Source: Hysterangium stoloniferum (taxonomy: Eukaryota; Basidiomycota; Agaricomycetes; Hysterangiales; Hysterangiaceae). From it: DNA of 64,000 bases. This document shows positions 12,266 through 25,622 of the stretch, piece after piece. The notes under the pieces are model-generated. The model made no database searches and was not told the DNA's origin. It saw nothing but the letters and a program-made list of their open reading frames with translations. Location: positions 558,001 to 622,000 of the forward strand of contig WHVD01000013.1 in the NCBI GenBank assembly GCA_015178975.1. The letters are read 5' to 3'. How positions within the stretch are numbered: position 1 is the first letter of the stretch; each line of letters begins with the position of its first letter. Position numbers and translations under genes: made by a program.

Positions 12266-12775
12266 GATAAGCAGAGAATTTGAGATGCCTGATCGTACGC
12301 GACGGCTCTATACAAGAACTTCGGAAGCTATATATACAACTAGGCCAATCCACGAATAGATCCAATCTCAGCTTCTTCACATCCAGCTACACAATATTAC
12401 AGGACGCTTCTGGGTGTAACATATAGAATATAATACCAAGATTTACCAGGTGCTTGAAGTTCTAAATGACATTCGAACAAAGGGGATAAAAGTCTCAGAA
12501 AAGTTGTTGGTTCAGATGTCAGTTAATTTACACCAATATGTACTTTAATGTGAGCCAAGAATATCACTGTTTATTTAGTTATCAAAGACCCGGTAGATCA
12601 TATATAGTAGAAGGGTATTAATTGAGCTCAATTGGGGGACTATTAGATACAACGGAAAAAGGTACGAGATGCAAACTGAGTCCCTGATGAATCATTATAT
12701 ATGCTAACACCTTCATGGACCTGTATCCAGATCCATACACGACATGCAAGCAAATTTCCAATTCACACGGCTGCT
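12266..12775. other. Intergenic upstream of the pseudouridine gene
   Basis: AT-rich 510 bp between two minus-strand genes, containing the PsuG-PfkB promoter (near 12270-12450) and the antiporter 3' flank. No ORF, tRNA or repeat of note. Confidence 0.45.
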
Positions 12776-15700
12776 CTACTGGAGCGGTGAAGGACGCTGT
12801 ACCACAATTAGTCCGGCCGTATTATCCAATCGAGTGAGCAGTGTGCCCAAGTCTCCAATGGTTTGCCTCAATTCTGGCGTGTTTTCATTGGTGCCCAACA
12901 TGTGTCTCAATTCCATGTTCTGCTCCCGCGAGATTCCTCTTCGTCGACCAACAAGCATGAACGGTTGCTTCTTCTGCTGCGTAGCAACCACAACCTGAGT
13001 TTGGAGTTGTGCCAGAGTCCCTCTCAAGGTTGTGGAAGGCTCTTTCTCGATGAAGTTCATCCTAGTGACTGCATCGCGCAGAGCAGGTGATAGAGTTGAT
13101 ATGCCTGCGTCGGTAGTAAAAGTGTCCCACAATAGAGTATCTTGCCGTTCGCCTGTGAGGCCCGAGACCTGTAGATTGATTATGAGTTTTTGGCCGTATT
13201 TTTTTGAAATGTATCGATTCATTGAACTAACCGCATTCATATTATTACTACCCCCGCCACTATCGTGTGTCCCATTCTCCTGACATTGGGAATTGATCGC
13301 CGTCTCCGAGGCGCTAGAGCCGACACTGTTACGACCAGAGTCGTCTCTACACTTGTCAAGGCGAAAAATTGTAGCTGTCGTGTTTGGATTAAAACATAAT
13401 TGTGCTATAAGTAAGAATGCAAAGCGATCGTCAGATCCTCCTAGAAAAGGCAGCAATAGATGATAACCATCATATTGCCAGGTTTCTCCTCGCTCCCGAT
13501 CAATGAAGAGGGCAATATCGGTTTTTGACAGAGACATGACATTGCACAAAAATTGACAGTATAATTTGGGAGGAGACGAATCCAGTGATTGTCTCAATCC
13601 GAAGCCATCCAGTTGTGATTTGCCAGATTCAAGCATGAAGGAAGCGGCGACACTGGAGTAATGCAACCACGGGATTATAACAAGTTGCGAGAGTGTTTCC
13701 GTTGCGTATTCCGACACCCTTGCAGCGAGATCTTCAAAGGGGACCACGGATAACGAAGCTGCCGTACTAATGCGGTTAATTCTGCAAGAAGCTTTAAAGA
13801 TGTTCAGGACCGGATCAGCCTGAATGAGCGATTCATTTTCCATCGTCGATTTCATGACGTCGCTGACACGATCGGAAAGTTCGACCAAGCGTAACGCATT
13901 TACGGTGATAGAGGGCATGACGGTGGTGGGCGAGGGGCTGCCCCACTCCAAGTCTGAGGCGTCACCCCCCACATGACATTGAGTTGAAGAGATGGAAACA
14001 CTCAGTTGACAGAAAAGTTGAGTGATCGATAGAATGCTCGGCAGATGCTCTGCTTTATCCAGAACCACTACTAATCGGCTTTTCCGTTCCAGCGCAGAAT
14101 GTACCAGAGAATTTATCTCGGAATCTTTAGGCAAACCATCTGAGATGTCAGCTTTAGGGCTAGCGTTCGAAAATGCATTTCGGTTGTGATATGCGGGAGG
14201 GTATATCTTTACGACGACGGGGGTTGTCATGAACGTAAGGAATAGAGCCTCCAGGACAAACATAGAGAAAACTCGCTGCATAGACTTAATACAAATAGTC
14301 CTTGCTGGAGTGTTAAAGAAGGACGCTTACTGTGTTCAAAATCCCGGCCGATAGTCCGACGTTAAGTACAATAAGCTCGACGAGACTAAAATTGCAATGT
14401 ATGTTGAGCTCGCTTTACTAAGTTGGGCTGCATAATAAATATTCACCCTTTACAGCTCATCAAAGTTCCAATTGACGTCGCCTCTCGCCAATGAAACCCT
14501 GATAACCTCGCCGCTGCTGCACACCCTCCGAATTTGCCTGACCATGCGATAAGAATAATGCCTAAAGTAAATGCCCAAGTGATTTCATCATTCAACAATC
14601 CAAAGTCTGTAGATAATCCAGAGAGAGTGAAGTACTAATGGACAACATTACTGAGTGATCCAATGGTCATGCAAAAGGAGAGATACCAGCGGGAGGAACA
14701 AGATTGAAACCATGTCTTCTAGTTTTTCCGTGAGAGCAACGGCCAGCCCATTATTGCGAGGTATGACAAGTCCTGCCAAAAAACCACCTTGGATTTTGAC
14801 ATCATTATAAATACGGACATTATTGCCTTGTTAGCGTACCAAAGATTGCGTGGACGCCTAAAATAGTAGTGTATTAGGTTCCAATAACAGGAAAAAAAGT
14901 GCCACGCATACCGATCATGTCCGTTAATAAAGCTGAACAGAATACTGTTATTAGTGTGCACTAAATCCATCCTTCGATCAAAAAAATATTAATCGTTGAC
15001 TAAACTGTAAGTCTACCGTCGTGAAAAATAGAGTTGGTCCATTTCTGATAGAACCCGTTGTATGTGCCAACCAGTAAAACGCTCTCCGTACAGGAAATAA
15101 GAGAAAAAGTGACCATCCGATACAAGGTAAAAGGATCTGTAATGCGGCCAGGCTGGAGCCTGAATTAGCCAGAGCCGTGGTAACAGCCAATAAAGTCCAT
15201 CCGACGATGTCGTTAGCAACTCCAGCGCTTAATACTACGATGCCAATAGTAGTATCGAGAAGCTTAAGCTCTATAGTTTTTCATTAAAGTAGACTGAGAA
15301 GTAGTATACAAAATAAAACCACGACGCACCTGTCAAGATTCGGCAAAGGACCGGGAAAGCGGTGATAGAGAATGCTACACCGACAAAAAGTAAAAAGTGA
15401 GTGAAGTTTGTAGTGGGGTCGATGAATTGGTTGTATATGGCGATTGAAAACACGGAACCCACGCTAAAGGGTATGATCATGCCCGCTACAGCGATCGACA
15501 TGGAAAGCCTTGCATTTTTTCTTATTATTTCACCGTCGATCTCTAAGCCGACTAAAAACAAGAAAAGAATGATCCCGATGTTGGCCAGAAGCGTCAGGTA
15601 TGGTATTGATTCGTCAGGAAAGACTGTCTCTGTGAAGCCTGGAATCCTGCCAAGGATTGAAGGGCTCAGAATAATACCTCCTAGAACCTCGGCAATTACT

Positions 15701-16050
15701 TTGGGTTGATGTAATCTCCTCAATGGCAAAGATATTATTTGTGTGACAATTATGATAATGCCTGAATAGCCGCTTTAAGTATTCACCAGCGCCTCGTGCC
15801 TGTAACAATGATCACGGACCAAATTGAAATATCCACATTCGGAGAGGGTCGTATATCTGATCCAAGTCATTCCAGATATGTTCACCGTTTTGATGCAGAA
15901 TCTTTTGCTGAGCACTCGTGTATAATGGCATTTGAACAGCATGACCAACTGTCCTTTGGAAAAGTGGGCTCCCCAGAAGCATACGACGACCAAAACCGAG
16001 TCACAGAGGATGAGGAACCTTGAGAGACGTCGCACAGAATGAATCACCAT
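12776..16050 (-). CDS. K+/H+ antiporter, CPA2 family (KHA1-like)
   Basis: Multi-spanning monovalent cation/proton antiporter of endomembranes. The last exon (14281-12776) encodes a final TM ([21 protein letters not shown]) and a long cytosolic tail with a USP/CHX-like region. Upstream exons carry the Na_H_exchanger core: [62 protein letters not shown], and [26 protein letters not shown] with the Asp pair typical of CPA2 ion-binding helices. Splicing about 15827 to 15762 yields [20 protein letters not shown]. The first exon ([11 protein letters not shown] from 16050) joined in phase to a second exon ([16 protein letters not shown]) is the least certain part; the donor there is weak. The 3' stop at 12776 is firm. 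No frame break seen in the core. Confidence 0.9.
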
Positions 16051-17018
16051 GAGAGGGCATATATATTTATTTACGATTTAGCATAGCATACGCAACCAGA
16101 TGTTAGCGGAATGATTAAAACTCCGAACCTCCGCTGATGAAAACTAGATCTGGTAGAGGCGTTACTAAAAACGTGGGGTTCCAATAAAAATATAGATTAA
16201 TTCCAAGAAAAAGTTATTTCTTTGAGTTGTTTCATACTAGACATGGTTGCCACTATATTTATACAATTAATACTCCATTAAATCTCTGTGTTTTTTTGGA
16301 GGAAAGCCTTTAACTGACACTTCAGAAGTTCATGGTTACTTACAAATTAACAATTTTCGCCACACACTTGAACAAAACTCAAAATGATATTTGGTTTATT
16401 CACATTACAGAGTGTAAATCAACACAGCCTTTGCGTAGTAAAAAACTGGTGTTTGGTCACGAAAAATAGATAAAGATAAACAGAGAAAGAAAAGAAAAGG
16501 TGAGAGAATAAAATACAGGACGAGAAAAAAAAGTTGTGTCATCTAAAACAACCTTCGATACCAGTATAACTTAAAAACCTGAATTGGAGTGTCGTTTTCT
16601 TGCATGAAAAGTGTAAGCGTCGTTGAAGTAAAAAAGCTTCGAAGCGTTTTGAGCCGTAGAAGCACCACAACAGGGAAAGAACGCATCTAGGATTGCCTCG
16701 GTGGCGCAAATTATTCTAGACCGCACTTCAACATGCCATTTTTGCATACCAAAGGGACAAGAAAAAACCAGCTATTGCAATTATTGGTACTTACTTTCTG
16801 ATTAAGGATGGAGACTTCGTGTAACCGCATGGCAGCTTGCAAGAGAGGTGAACCCACCACACAAAAATGAGGATTATGAGATCTTCTGCCCGACGGTTCA
16901 ATTGTTTTTTAAAGGAAATTTCAGAGGCAAAAGAGTGTCTGGCATGTCACACTGTGACGTATGTACATGCACGCCGACGCTTAATTAAGGTCAACGATTG
17001 TGTCTCGAACCACTGAGC
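16051..17018. other. Divergent intergenic region, antiporter / seipin
   Basis: About 970 bp between divergent starts. Very AT-rich from 16050 to 16620, with many short A and T runs and no ORF of interest. It presumably contains both promoters; a TTAATTAA palindrome lies at 16981. No repeat or RNA gene recognised. Confidence 0.45.
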
Positions 17019-18477
17019 ATGACTTCCTCATCGCCCGACTCTGAAAGTCTTAAACGACTTTCGCCTCAGGATGACAATATCAATGTATCACGCGGAATAA
17101 CATCATCTGCTTTAAAACTAGCTGCAATTCCTTTGCGTCCCATGCGACCACTCCTACCGCATTTATTACCGCTCGTGGTTTGCTTGCTATGCGTTCCGGT
17201 ATTGATGTTTTTATCTGGAGCTGCGGGGTTGGCTGTTTGGAATAGTGTACCCGTTGGGTGGAAGGTAGAAACCTACCTACAGTATGGGTAATTCCTACTT
17301 CCTGTTATGTACTTCTTACATCTCATTTCTTCTCCAAGCGACGCTGTGAATCCATTTGCTATCACACAGCTGCCACCTATCTTTGCAAACCAACCCTATG
17401 ACGTCTCACTTCATCTGGTGCTACCTGCTACAGAAGCAAATTACGCTCTCGGAAATTTCATGACCACTCTGAGACTTTCCACAACATATAATGAATCCCT
17501 TATTACTGTCCGTCGTTCTGTAAGTTATGTCAATTTGCGATAAAATATCCCCGAAATTGACTTTCGATCCCTAGACTGCTCTGGTACCGCCGCGTACTTC
17601 ACTCTTAAAACAATTCGTCCTGGGCTCCCAGCCTATAATCAAACTTGATATACCATTACTGTCCCAATTTGTGGCCGGAAGCACTAACATAATTGCGTAT
17701 CTCGAACTGGGACGTCCTGATGCATGGAAAAATATAGGAAGCGGACAACAAAGAGAAATTAGCATCGCTCAATCTACATTGAAAGGAACCGTGCGGCCAA
17801 CTGGAATTCGGTAGGTTGAATCGCTAGGCATATGGTATTTTTTCACATCGTCTTTATAGCGCTATACGGGCCCGCTATCCGCGATTGACCACATTTCTGT
17901 CCACGTTTATTTTCTTTTTCGTCTCTATCATGGTTGTTACTGGATTTCTTTTCTTTGCCATTGGTGGCAAACCCTCCACTCATCCCCCATCAATGGAGGA
18001 GAACGAAGACTCTGAGTCTGATCGAGTCGATGATACACACGATAATGATTATTTCAAACCAAGACTTGCCAAGAGGGGTGGTTACAGGGATCAGGAGAGC
18101 GAATCCGATTCCAGGACAAATGAGGATCACACGCCAAACATCAAATCTGAAGATAATTTTCCGCCATCTGGCTTACGCGTACGAAGGTCTATGGGAAATA
18201 CCCCGAGTGCAGATACACACAAACGACCAAGTCAGATAAAAATCGAGACAGATGTAAATATCCATTTCTTCCATTCATATCCTCGGTTTCTTATTCATCA
18301 TATCTTCAGGACACAGGACAGAGAGACGGTGTAAAATCATCTGTATATCCGAAATCGCCATTCCCTTACCCTCCCTCGGCAATAGACTCTGATCTAGAGG
18401 CTGTATCGCCCCAAGATCCTAAGGTCAATTCTAGTCCCTCTCTATCTGAGAACGCTAAAAGCGATGTAAAAGCATGA
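17019..18477 (+). CDS. Seipin (ER lipid-droplet assembly protein)
   Basis: ER membrane protein that forms oligomers at lipid-droplet formation sites. Exons: 17019-17287, 17339-17519, 17575-17810, 17860-18253, 18310-18477. It has an N-terminal cytosolic segment, a first TM (HLLPLVVCLLCVPVLMFLSG), and a luminal beta-sandwich with FANQPYDVSLHLVLPATEAN, NFMTTLRLSTTY, the hydrophobic SLLKQFVLGSQP stretch and IIAYLELGRPD. The second TM is LTTFLSTFIFFFVSIMVVTG. A long acidic/Ser-rich cytosolic tail follows (EENEDSESDRVDD). The topology and the motif around PYDVSLHLVLP fit the metazoan-like seipin of basidiomycetes. All five exons join in phase. An upstream in-frame TTG at 16998 was not chosen because an ATG is available. 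Confidence 0.92.
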
Positions 18478-20701
18478 CACCATTGTTCCCTATAGTTCCA
18501 GAATAATTGTAGGTAACTTATTGTCGAGCTCGCTTTTCGCTCTTCTTCGTTCTCTATGCATATTCGAGGACTTCTTCCAAATGCCTCATCTGGCCGTTAC
18601 AGTACTATATATTATAATACAATAGACAACCTTTGCCCCTTGTGGATTTTCTGTAGTTTTAAGTACTGTAGCATTTATGACGGTCAGTGAAATGGGTTTG
18701 ATTCTTTCCCTTTCTATTCTACACGCCAGTCGAAGGCGATTGTTTTCGCCTGAGACCCGATTTCTATGAGGGGGATGTTTGGTCATTAATGTTATACCGC
18801 ATTGCACATGGGGCTGCAGCCAGCGAGTCCGTACGGTAGACGTGGAACTATGCATATAGGGCTACACCGTACATCTTCTCTAAACAAGAACCGCATGCCT
18901 GTCATACTACCCAAAAATATGCATCAAATGATAGCTGATAAAAACACCTAGGTTACCTCACTTGGAATATCGCCTCGTGATGTCAACAAACTAACGTTAT
19001 TGTCAGACGTATAGGAGCTGTAATAATAACAATTATAAGATGAAATAAACGATGCCACTGATGACTTCATACTTCATGACACGACCCTTCTGGCTAACTT
19101 TGAAAAAAGCAGGAGAGCCGGATCACAGCTTTGGTTTTTTTTTTTTTTTTTGGAGAGAGAGCTGGTAGGTCAAATTGAAGCAAGCGACATCTACGTATGT
19201 AAAACCATGCCCGCAGGTACCAGTATGGATTGGATGGTTTTTTTTAGGCAGTGTCAGTGATCATATATGCTTCTAAGCTCGCCGACATTTGATTGGACAC
19301 TGCCTTGCCTCCATTCTCTGTGCACTTTTCCTCCCTTATCGCCAGTATTTACTCGATACCATCCGTTGTGAACATTCTAATGAAGAGAGCCCTGCCGACT
19401 TTTTCCGTCGACCGCATAAAGGCTGAGCAGAAGGCCTCGTTACGTGCGAAGCGGTAGATCCAGCGGGGGCAGGACACAGCATAGTTGAATTAGCGGGCTT
19501 AACTGGTAGGTCTGTCTTTTATATAAGAGGCCCTCCTATTGCTGGACGGGACGATTATCTATCTACCAGGCGATCCAGATGCGGCAACACCGTGCAAGGC
19601 AAAGATGCTTCGTACTGTCTTGAAACCTTCTTCTAGATCTCGCGTTCCCTTGTCATCACAGATCAATCTAGCCAACAATTGCTCATATTCCGGCGATAGT
19701 GTTTCGTCGCCACTGGAAGACGTGTTTTTGAATGTTTGGCAATTTGTGAAGAACGACGCAAGTACGACATAGACCTATTATCACGAGTATTATATCTTAA
19801 AATAACCACATATGGTACGGTTTGTTGGTGTTGACGGAGGAGTATAAACATGTTTGATAATTTTTGGCGGAGAGATTGCAGAAGAGAGATTTGATTGTGC
19901 TATAACCAGGTACTACGTGAAGTAGGGTTTCTCTGGACTGGCTGGACTGGCCACCATTAATATATAAAATGTTCTTGGCCCTGATGTTGTCCTAAAGTAC
20001 CTTAATAGGTTGTCCTCATCATGACAGCGTACGCTGGACACGCTGCAAGTTAAATGATAGCGGCCGTATAACGATCCAGCAAGACGGTGAGGCAGACGAT
20101 TAAGATTGTTAGCATAATACTAGTGTTGACGCTAAATATACGGGAATGAGAAGCTAAGCATGGTGGGAGCGGTCAGGGACCAGTAAAAGCCAGTAAATAG
20201 ACAATTTCGTGACTGCTCACTGGGGATGCGACTCGGATGTGCTACTTACCACGGATGTCTCGAGTAACCATCAATCATAACGAATTGAAATTATAACATA
20301 GGATTCATCCACATGTCTCAATTGCTGTCAATATACGGAGCTCAGAGGCACTAAGAAAAAACCAGTGAATACTATAAATGGGTTCGCTTGTCATCAGGTT
20401 AGGTATTCCAGCCTCTTCGTGAAGACATAGAATCAGCATCATCTATTTTCCCTATAAATGTATATATAAACGTATATAGCGACATAAGCAAGACGATTAC
20501 CGCAACTGTAAGCCGTTATTATTCAAGGGAAATCACGTGTGAATAAGTGATCGTCAGTGTGTGATGACATTAAGGATCATTGATCACGGGTTTTGAAACC
20601 GCTGGATAAAGCCGCTGTGGGAGGATTAATCGAAGGTATACCGTACCGAGACTTAAGATACTCTCAGAACGTGGTCGCGTGGCCGGGATTAACCTGCATT
20701 A
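18478..20701. other. Gene-poor 2.2-kb interval
   Basis: I find no convincing gene. Contents: seipin 3' flank; a T17 run at about 19135-19151; a short reading frame on plus at 19377-19457 starting MKRALPTFSVDRIK and ending quickly; and a 55-codon frame from about 19605 (MLRTVLKPSSRSRVPLSSQ). Both are too short and unlinked to assign. The last 500 bp are AT-rich and probably form the promoter of the dehydrogenase gene. No tRNA, transposon ends or tandem repeats were recognised by eye. Confidence 0.4.
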
Positions 20702-23271
20702 ATGCTGACTTCCAAGTTGTTGCGTACCACGACGTTGTCGCTATCTACCATTCGTTCCATGGCTACTACGGCAGGTTTGAACTCGTTTGCTCGCACTAAA
20801 GCCGAAGAAATTACGAAGATATGGAAGGGTACCAATGCTACTGGCGGAAAAACAAAGTGCCCCTTCTTTCTGAAAGCATAAACATCTTGTTTGAAACGCA
20901 TATCACAGGAACTTCATAGGAGGTCAGTTCGTTGAAAGTCACAGCACGGAATGGATCGAGGTTTTAGACCCTGTTTGTTCATTCCGACGTCTCTTGAGAT
21001 GTGGAATTCTGATGGTGGACCGTAGGCCACCCAAACTCTTATCACTCGGGTGCCTCAAACTACTCCCACCGAGTTTGAACAGGCTGTAGCCGCTGCATCG
21101 GCGGCCTTTAAGACGTGGAGTCGTACAAGTGTCTTAACCAGGCAGCGCTTTGTGCTCGAGTTCGTAGCAATCGACACATTAGCAGCCCGAGTTGCTGAAC
21201 AGAATATCATCCAGGCTCCAGCGATTGATCCGCGAAAATCAGGACAGAATAGCAGAGTCTATCGTGCTAGAGCAAGGCAAAACTTTCGCTGGTGCGATCT
21301 TGAGTCAACCTGTGAGATGGCATATACTAACATTTATATGGGAAGATGCACGCGGTGACGTTTTGAGAGGTTTACAAGTTGTAGAAACGTAACGTTTCTC
21401 ACTCCAATGCTATGCCCATATAGCTCTAATTTAATTCAAAAAATAGGGCCGCAGGCATTACTTCAACTCTCATGGGAGACAAAATCGAAGGTATCAAGAC
21501 GTTGAAACTTCCCTCGTCTTGTATATTCACGGTATCGTTTTTTTTTTTTAGTCAGTAGAGACATGGACACATACTCTCGACGGATCCCACTTGGTGTCTG
21601 CGCAAGGTATGCATGTTATATTGGAAAATAGTATTTCTCCTTTACAGGAATTCCTTTACCAGTGTAGCCCCATTTAATTTTCCAGCGTATGTCATTACTC
21701 TTCTTTGACATAATACCGATCTCACGATTTTATAGCATGATCCCCCTCTGGACAATTCCTATGGCCACTGTAACCGGTAACACGTTAATTCTTAAGCCCT
21801 CTGAGCGAGATCCAGGTGCTGCGATGATAATAGCCGAGCTTTGCGAGCGTGCTGGATTACCCCCTGGTGTCTTGAACGTCGTACACGGAGGCGTTCCGAC
21901 TGTTAATGCAATTTGCGATCATCCGGATATTAAGGCCATTAGTTTTGTGGGAGGCGATCGGGCAGGTAAACACATTTATGAAAGGTTGTAATTTTCACAT
22001 TATGGTGATTAGTATTAATGGACTGCAATACAGAGGCACAAAGAACGGTAAACGTGTACAGGTAATGCGGTGACAGATTCTATTTCATTTGAAGTCTTTC
22101 CTTACTCCATCTCAGGCGAATCTTGGAGCCAAGAATGTAAATGCTTATTACGATTGTTGTCTGGCATTAATTGATGTTTCCGTGCGCAGCATGCAGTCAT
22201 AATGCCTGACGGTGAGCGACCCTTTTATTTCATATCTTAGCGACAGTAATACTAGGATGCTCATATCAATTCAAGCCAACCAGAATCTGACCCTCAATTC
22301 GCTTACTGGGGCTGCTTTTGGAGCGGCTGGGCAAAGATGCATGGCAATCTCGGTTGGTGAGCACTTACTGCATGCATTTATAGCAAGATCTTGGCCAAAA
22401 CAATAACTTATCACAGCTGTGATGGTCGGAAGTGCGCGAGAATGGCTGCCTGACCTGGTTGAACGCTCTAAAGCCCTAAAAGTATCAGGAGGCTTCGAGA
22501 AGAATGCTGACTTGTGGGTAGCCGTTGCGCCTGACATTAAATCCAATCATCGAATTAATGGTGTTATAGGGGTCCATTAATTTCCCCCGCCGCGAAAGCA
22601 CGTGTTGAAGGTTTGATTCAATCGTGTGTCGATGAAGGGGGAAAAATCCACCTAGATGGACGCGGCGTCAAAGTTGCAGGCTATGAGAATGGCAACTTTG
22701 TCGCCCCCACTATCATTGAGGCGAATGTGGCACAACGATGCTACAAGTACGTTCCTTGACCCATCATTCATGCCAGCAACTACTTAAAGACATTCACAAG
22801 GGAGGAAATTTTCGGGCCTGCTCTGATCATTATCAACGCCGAAACACTCGATGATGCCCTCGCTATCATTAATGGGAACAAGTATGGAAATGGAGCTGCC
22901 ATCTTTACACAGTCTGGCGCTACCGCCCGGAAGTTTGAACAAGAAGTTAATGTTGGACAAATTGGCATTAATGTACCCATTCCTGTGCCCTTGCCGTTTT
23001 TCTCTTGGAGTGGAAATAAAGTATATCCATTGTTATATCTCATTTCTACCGTTAAATTCTAACTTCCTTCCTACTAGGCAAGTTTCATGGGAGACATTGG
23101 CTTTTACGGGAAGAACGGCATTAACTTCTACACCCAGTACAAGGTGAGTACACTATTGCAGCGTAAGGAGGCGGATGCACCTAACATGGTTCACAGACTA
23201 CAACAAGTCTCTGGCGTAGTGAGGATGCTCTTGGAAACAGGGCATCAGTCAACATGCCCACGATGAAATAA
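20702..23271 (+). CDS. Methylmalonate-semialdehyde dehydrogenase (CoA-acylating), mitochondrial
   Basis: Oxidises methylmalonate and malonate semialdehydes to propionyl-/acetyl-CoA in valine and pyrimidine breakdown. The start at 20702 gives a mitochondrial leader, [19 protein letters not shown], running in frame into [13 protein letters not shown]. About 15 introns splice in phase. Motifs in order: [65 protein letters not shown] (split by small introns), [15 protein letters not shown], the nucleotide-binding [37 protein letters not shown], and [12 protein letters not shown] with the catalytic Cys. The end has [32 protein letters not shown] and [13 protein letters not shown]. Exons that look frameshifted in raw frames (near 21160 and 22740) become intact after splicing, so this is not a pseudogene. 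Confidence 0.95.
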
Positions 23272-23938
23272 ATAAATGTGTTGGTTAGGGGGAATGTCAT
23301 CCTGGCGCATCGTGATCATGTGTACCCTAGACTAGAAAGATGTCTATAGGAATAGCGAAATGAATTTTGAAGAACAGTTATTCAAATTGCCACAATGTGC
23401 ATGTGGGAGGGATTATATATTGTTACAGGGCTAGTTTGGCAAGAATACCAATACTATCTGGTAGCAGATATTTACCCACTAGCGTTAACTTCAGACCTGC
23501 ATGATTCAGCACCTAATCTTATTATTTAGTTTGGATGCCATCACCGAGACAAATTCGAATATCTCCTCGCTAGGCAGTGCCACAATTATATGCATGTCTC
23601 TCACTAAGGTATTGGTTGATACTTAGCTAGGAGTGAATCGTTGGAATCTCGACTTGCGGTTCAACGCTAAATTTGTCGTGTATACATGTTCACGGGCTTT
23701 GTCTCTACTTCGGAAGCATAGGACTGGAACTTATGTCTCGCTCGAAGAGTTCAAGGCTGCATGTGTCCTAGTTATTTAATTAGTTACAGTAATAACCAAA
23801 TGGTGTGGCACACGTGATTTTCCGTGTTAGACGAATTCACACGTAGATATTAATAGGTGTCCAGGGGATATTAGTTGAGGCCCGTGCAGAACTTAACAGC
23901 AAAGACTTAGCCTTCTCAATATATTCTTTCTGTTTGTG
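23272..23938. other. Intergenic, AT-rich
   Basis: About 670 bp between two plus-strand genes, with terminator and promoter sequence only as far as I can tell. No ORF, repeat or RNA gene stands out. Confidence 0.4.
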
Positions 23939-24719
23939 ATGGCCGCTCCTGCTGAAATGACCACCGCCGCATTGTCGGGTACGTTCGTCATGGTACGTAC
24001 GGACGCTTATCAGCTTTTGGTCCAGATTGACCGTTTTTCACTGCAGAACAAAAACCTCAGCGATGATACGGACAAAATCCTCGAACTCCAGGGTGTGAGC
24101 TGGTTTGTGCGGAAAGCGATCGGCTTTGCCACTATCACCCTCCATGTTAAACAGTATAAAGATGAAGGCGGCGTGGAGCATATCGATATTAAGCAGACCT
24201 TAACGGGAGGTATAGGAGGGACAGAAGAAAATCGGACCCTCGATTGGACAGAGCGATCTTATAGTGATAGAATATTTGGGGATGTCGGTGAGCGTCGGCG
24301 TCGTCAGAAACATATGTTGGATGACTGACTCGTCCCCAGTCAGCAAGTCCAGACGTATCTCGCTCGACGAAGTCACAGATGAATTCTTGAAGACGGGTTG
24401 GATTCCAGAAGCAGTTGAACCTGGTGTCATCCATTCTTATGTGGTTAGCGACACATCCAAGTCTGGACTCTCGTGGACTGCCGAGCAGGTATGTACCATC
24501 TCACTTTTATGCGAGCCAAAACTGACTGGCAGAAAGATCTGGGGATTCGAGCTCATTGGGGAGGAGAAGCGATATGTCAGACATGTGCACTTCACGAGTG
24601 GCGACACAATTATCAAAGCAAAGCTTATCTATGACTATAGTAAGTTCTAATTTTCCTGCTGAAGCCCGAGAATATATTTTACTGAGAACCTCCATCCAGA
24701 TGGACCATTGTCCCAATGA
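23939..24719 (+). CDS. Small conserved fungal protein, lipocalin-like, function unknown
   Basis: Five exons: 23939-23992, 24047-24287, 24340-24488, 24537-24639, 24700-24719, encoding about 188 residues. Key segments are ALSGTFVMNKNLSDDTDKI, LQGVSWFVRKAIGFATITLHV, HIDIKQTLTGGIGGTEENR, TLDWTERSYSDRIFGDVV, RISLDEVTDEFLKTGWIPE, EQIWGFELIGEEKRYVRH and a C-terminal LIYDYNGPLSQ. The ALSGxFxMNKxLSDDTD opening and alternating beta-strand pattern resemble a family of uncharacterised fungal proteins with a lipid-binding-like barrel. That resemblance is from memory and no biochemical role is claimed. The first intron (54 nt, 23993-24046) contains no stop and keeps frame, so retention would insert 18 residues. 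No signal peptide or TM. Confidence 0.8.
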
Positions 24720-25622
24720 GCGGTGGGACAGACAGGCTTTGCAAAGAACATGGAGTCGTACCTCCAAATGACATATGGCAATTATATGATGAATATTAGT
24801 TACGAAGGCTCCACGAGTTGGTGCTCCTCTTTGCAAGCGAGCTATGCTGGAATATCTAGACTTGGTTTCGCATAATTTGAGGCCGCATGCGACTTTACTA
24901 GTGTGTTTTGTTGATCTAGGTTATTCCTGTTCTTTCGGAAAGCGGTATCCTTTGTGATATCTCAGTGCTTTCACTTGTTGTATGTAAAATAGGAATGACA
25001 ATAGCTAGTTGTAATCTAAAAGGGATTTGTCGACCCCACCCGAAGAAAATGTCAAGCTGGAGAACGCGATCGACGACACTTGCTATTGATGAATGCCATC
25101 TGGCCCGTTCGGCAACGGCGTGATCGCCGGGTCGATTCCAAAATCCTGGTTGATGCTGACTTCTTCAGGACCCTAAACCTTCATTCTAGCGGTTGACAAT
25201 AATGTAACTCAAAAATATTTCTTGTTTCCAGAATATCAACTTGATTTGTATATGTATGCCTGCATTAATTATAGAAGAGGGATGGATCTAGCATTATGTT
25301 ATTTATTTGGTGGTGTAATTGTTCGGCACACCTTTTGGTATATTTAGACCATAACCCGAAAAACTTTTTAGCTGTCAGGACATTACTAACTCCATGCGGT
25401 ATACCGGATCGAATGGAATATATTAAGGCGAAAATCTTTTCAGTCCATCCTTAAGGTTCTGACCAGAACGGTAACAGTTGACATTAATCCGGATCGAAGC
25501 GTCTGCGAACTAGCTGATTTGGACTGAAAGAACCGAGTTAGCAAGTTGTCCACACTTTCTTACGCCTGCGGCTCCCTGTTGTATCCAGATCTACGTGTCT
25601 ATTATAGTTGGACACCACACTG
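24720..25622. other. Intergenic, about 900 bp
   Basis: Contains the 3' flank of the small conserved protein and the exporter promoter. Several short GC-richer patches (25060-25180) lie in AT-rich DNA. No reading frame with recognisable similarity, no tandem repeat. Confidence 0.4.

Noticed and set aside
16048-16050. Certainty of the antiporter start
   Set aside because: The ATG is plausible but the first donor (gttcct) is weak, so an upstream or different first exon cannot be excluded; not reported as a finding.
21140-22800. Apparent frameshifts in the dehydrogenase
   Set aside because: All are explained by short introns; the spliced protein is complete, including the catalytic Cys.
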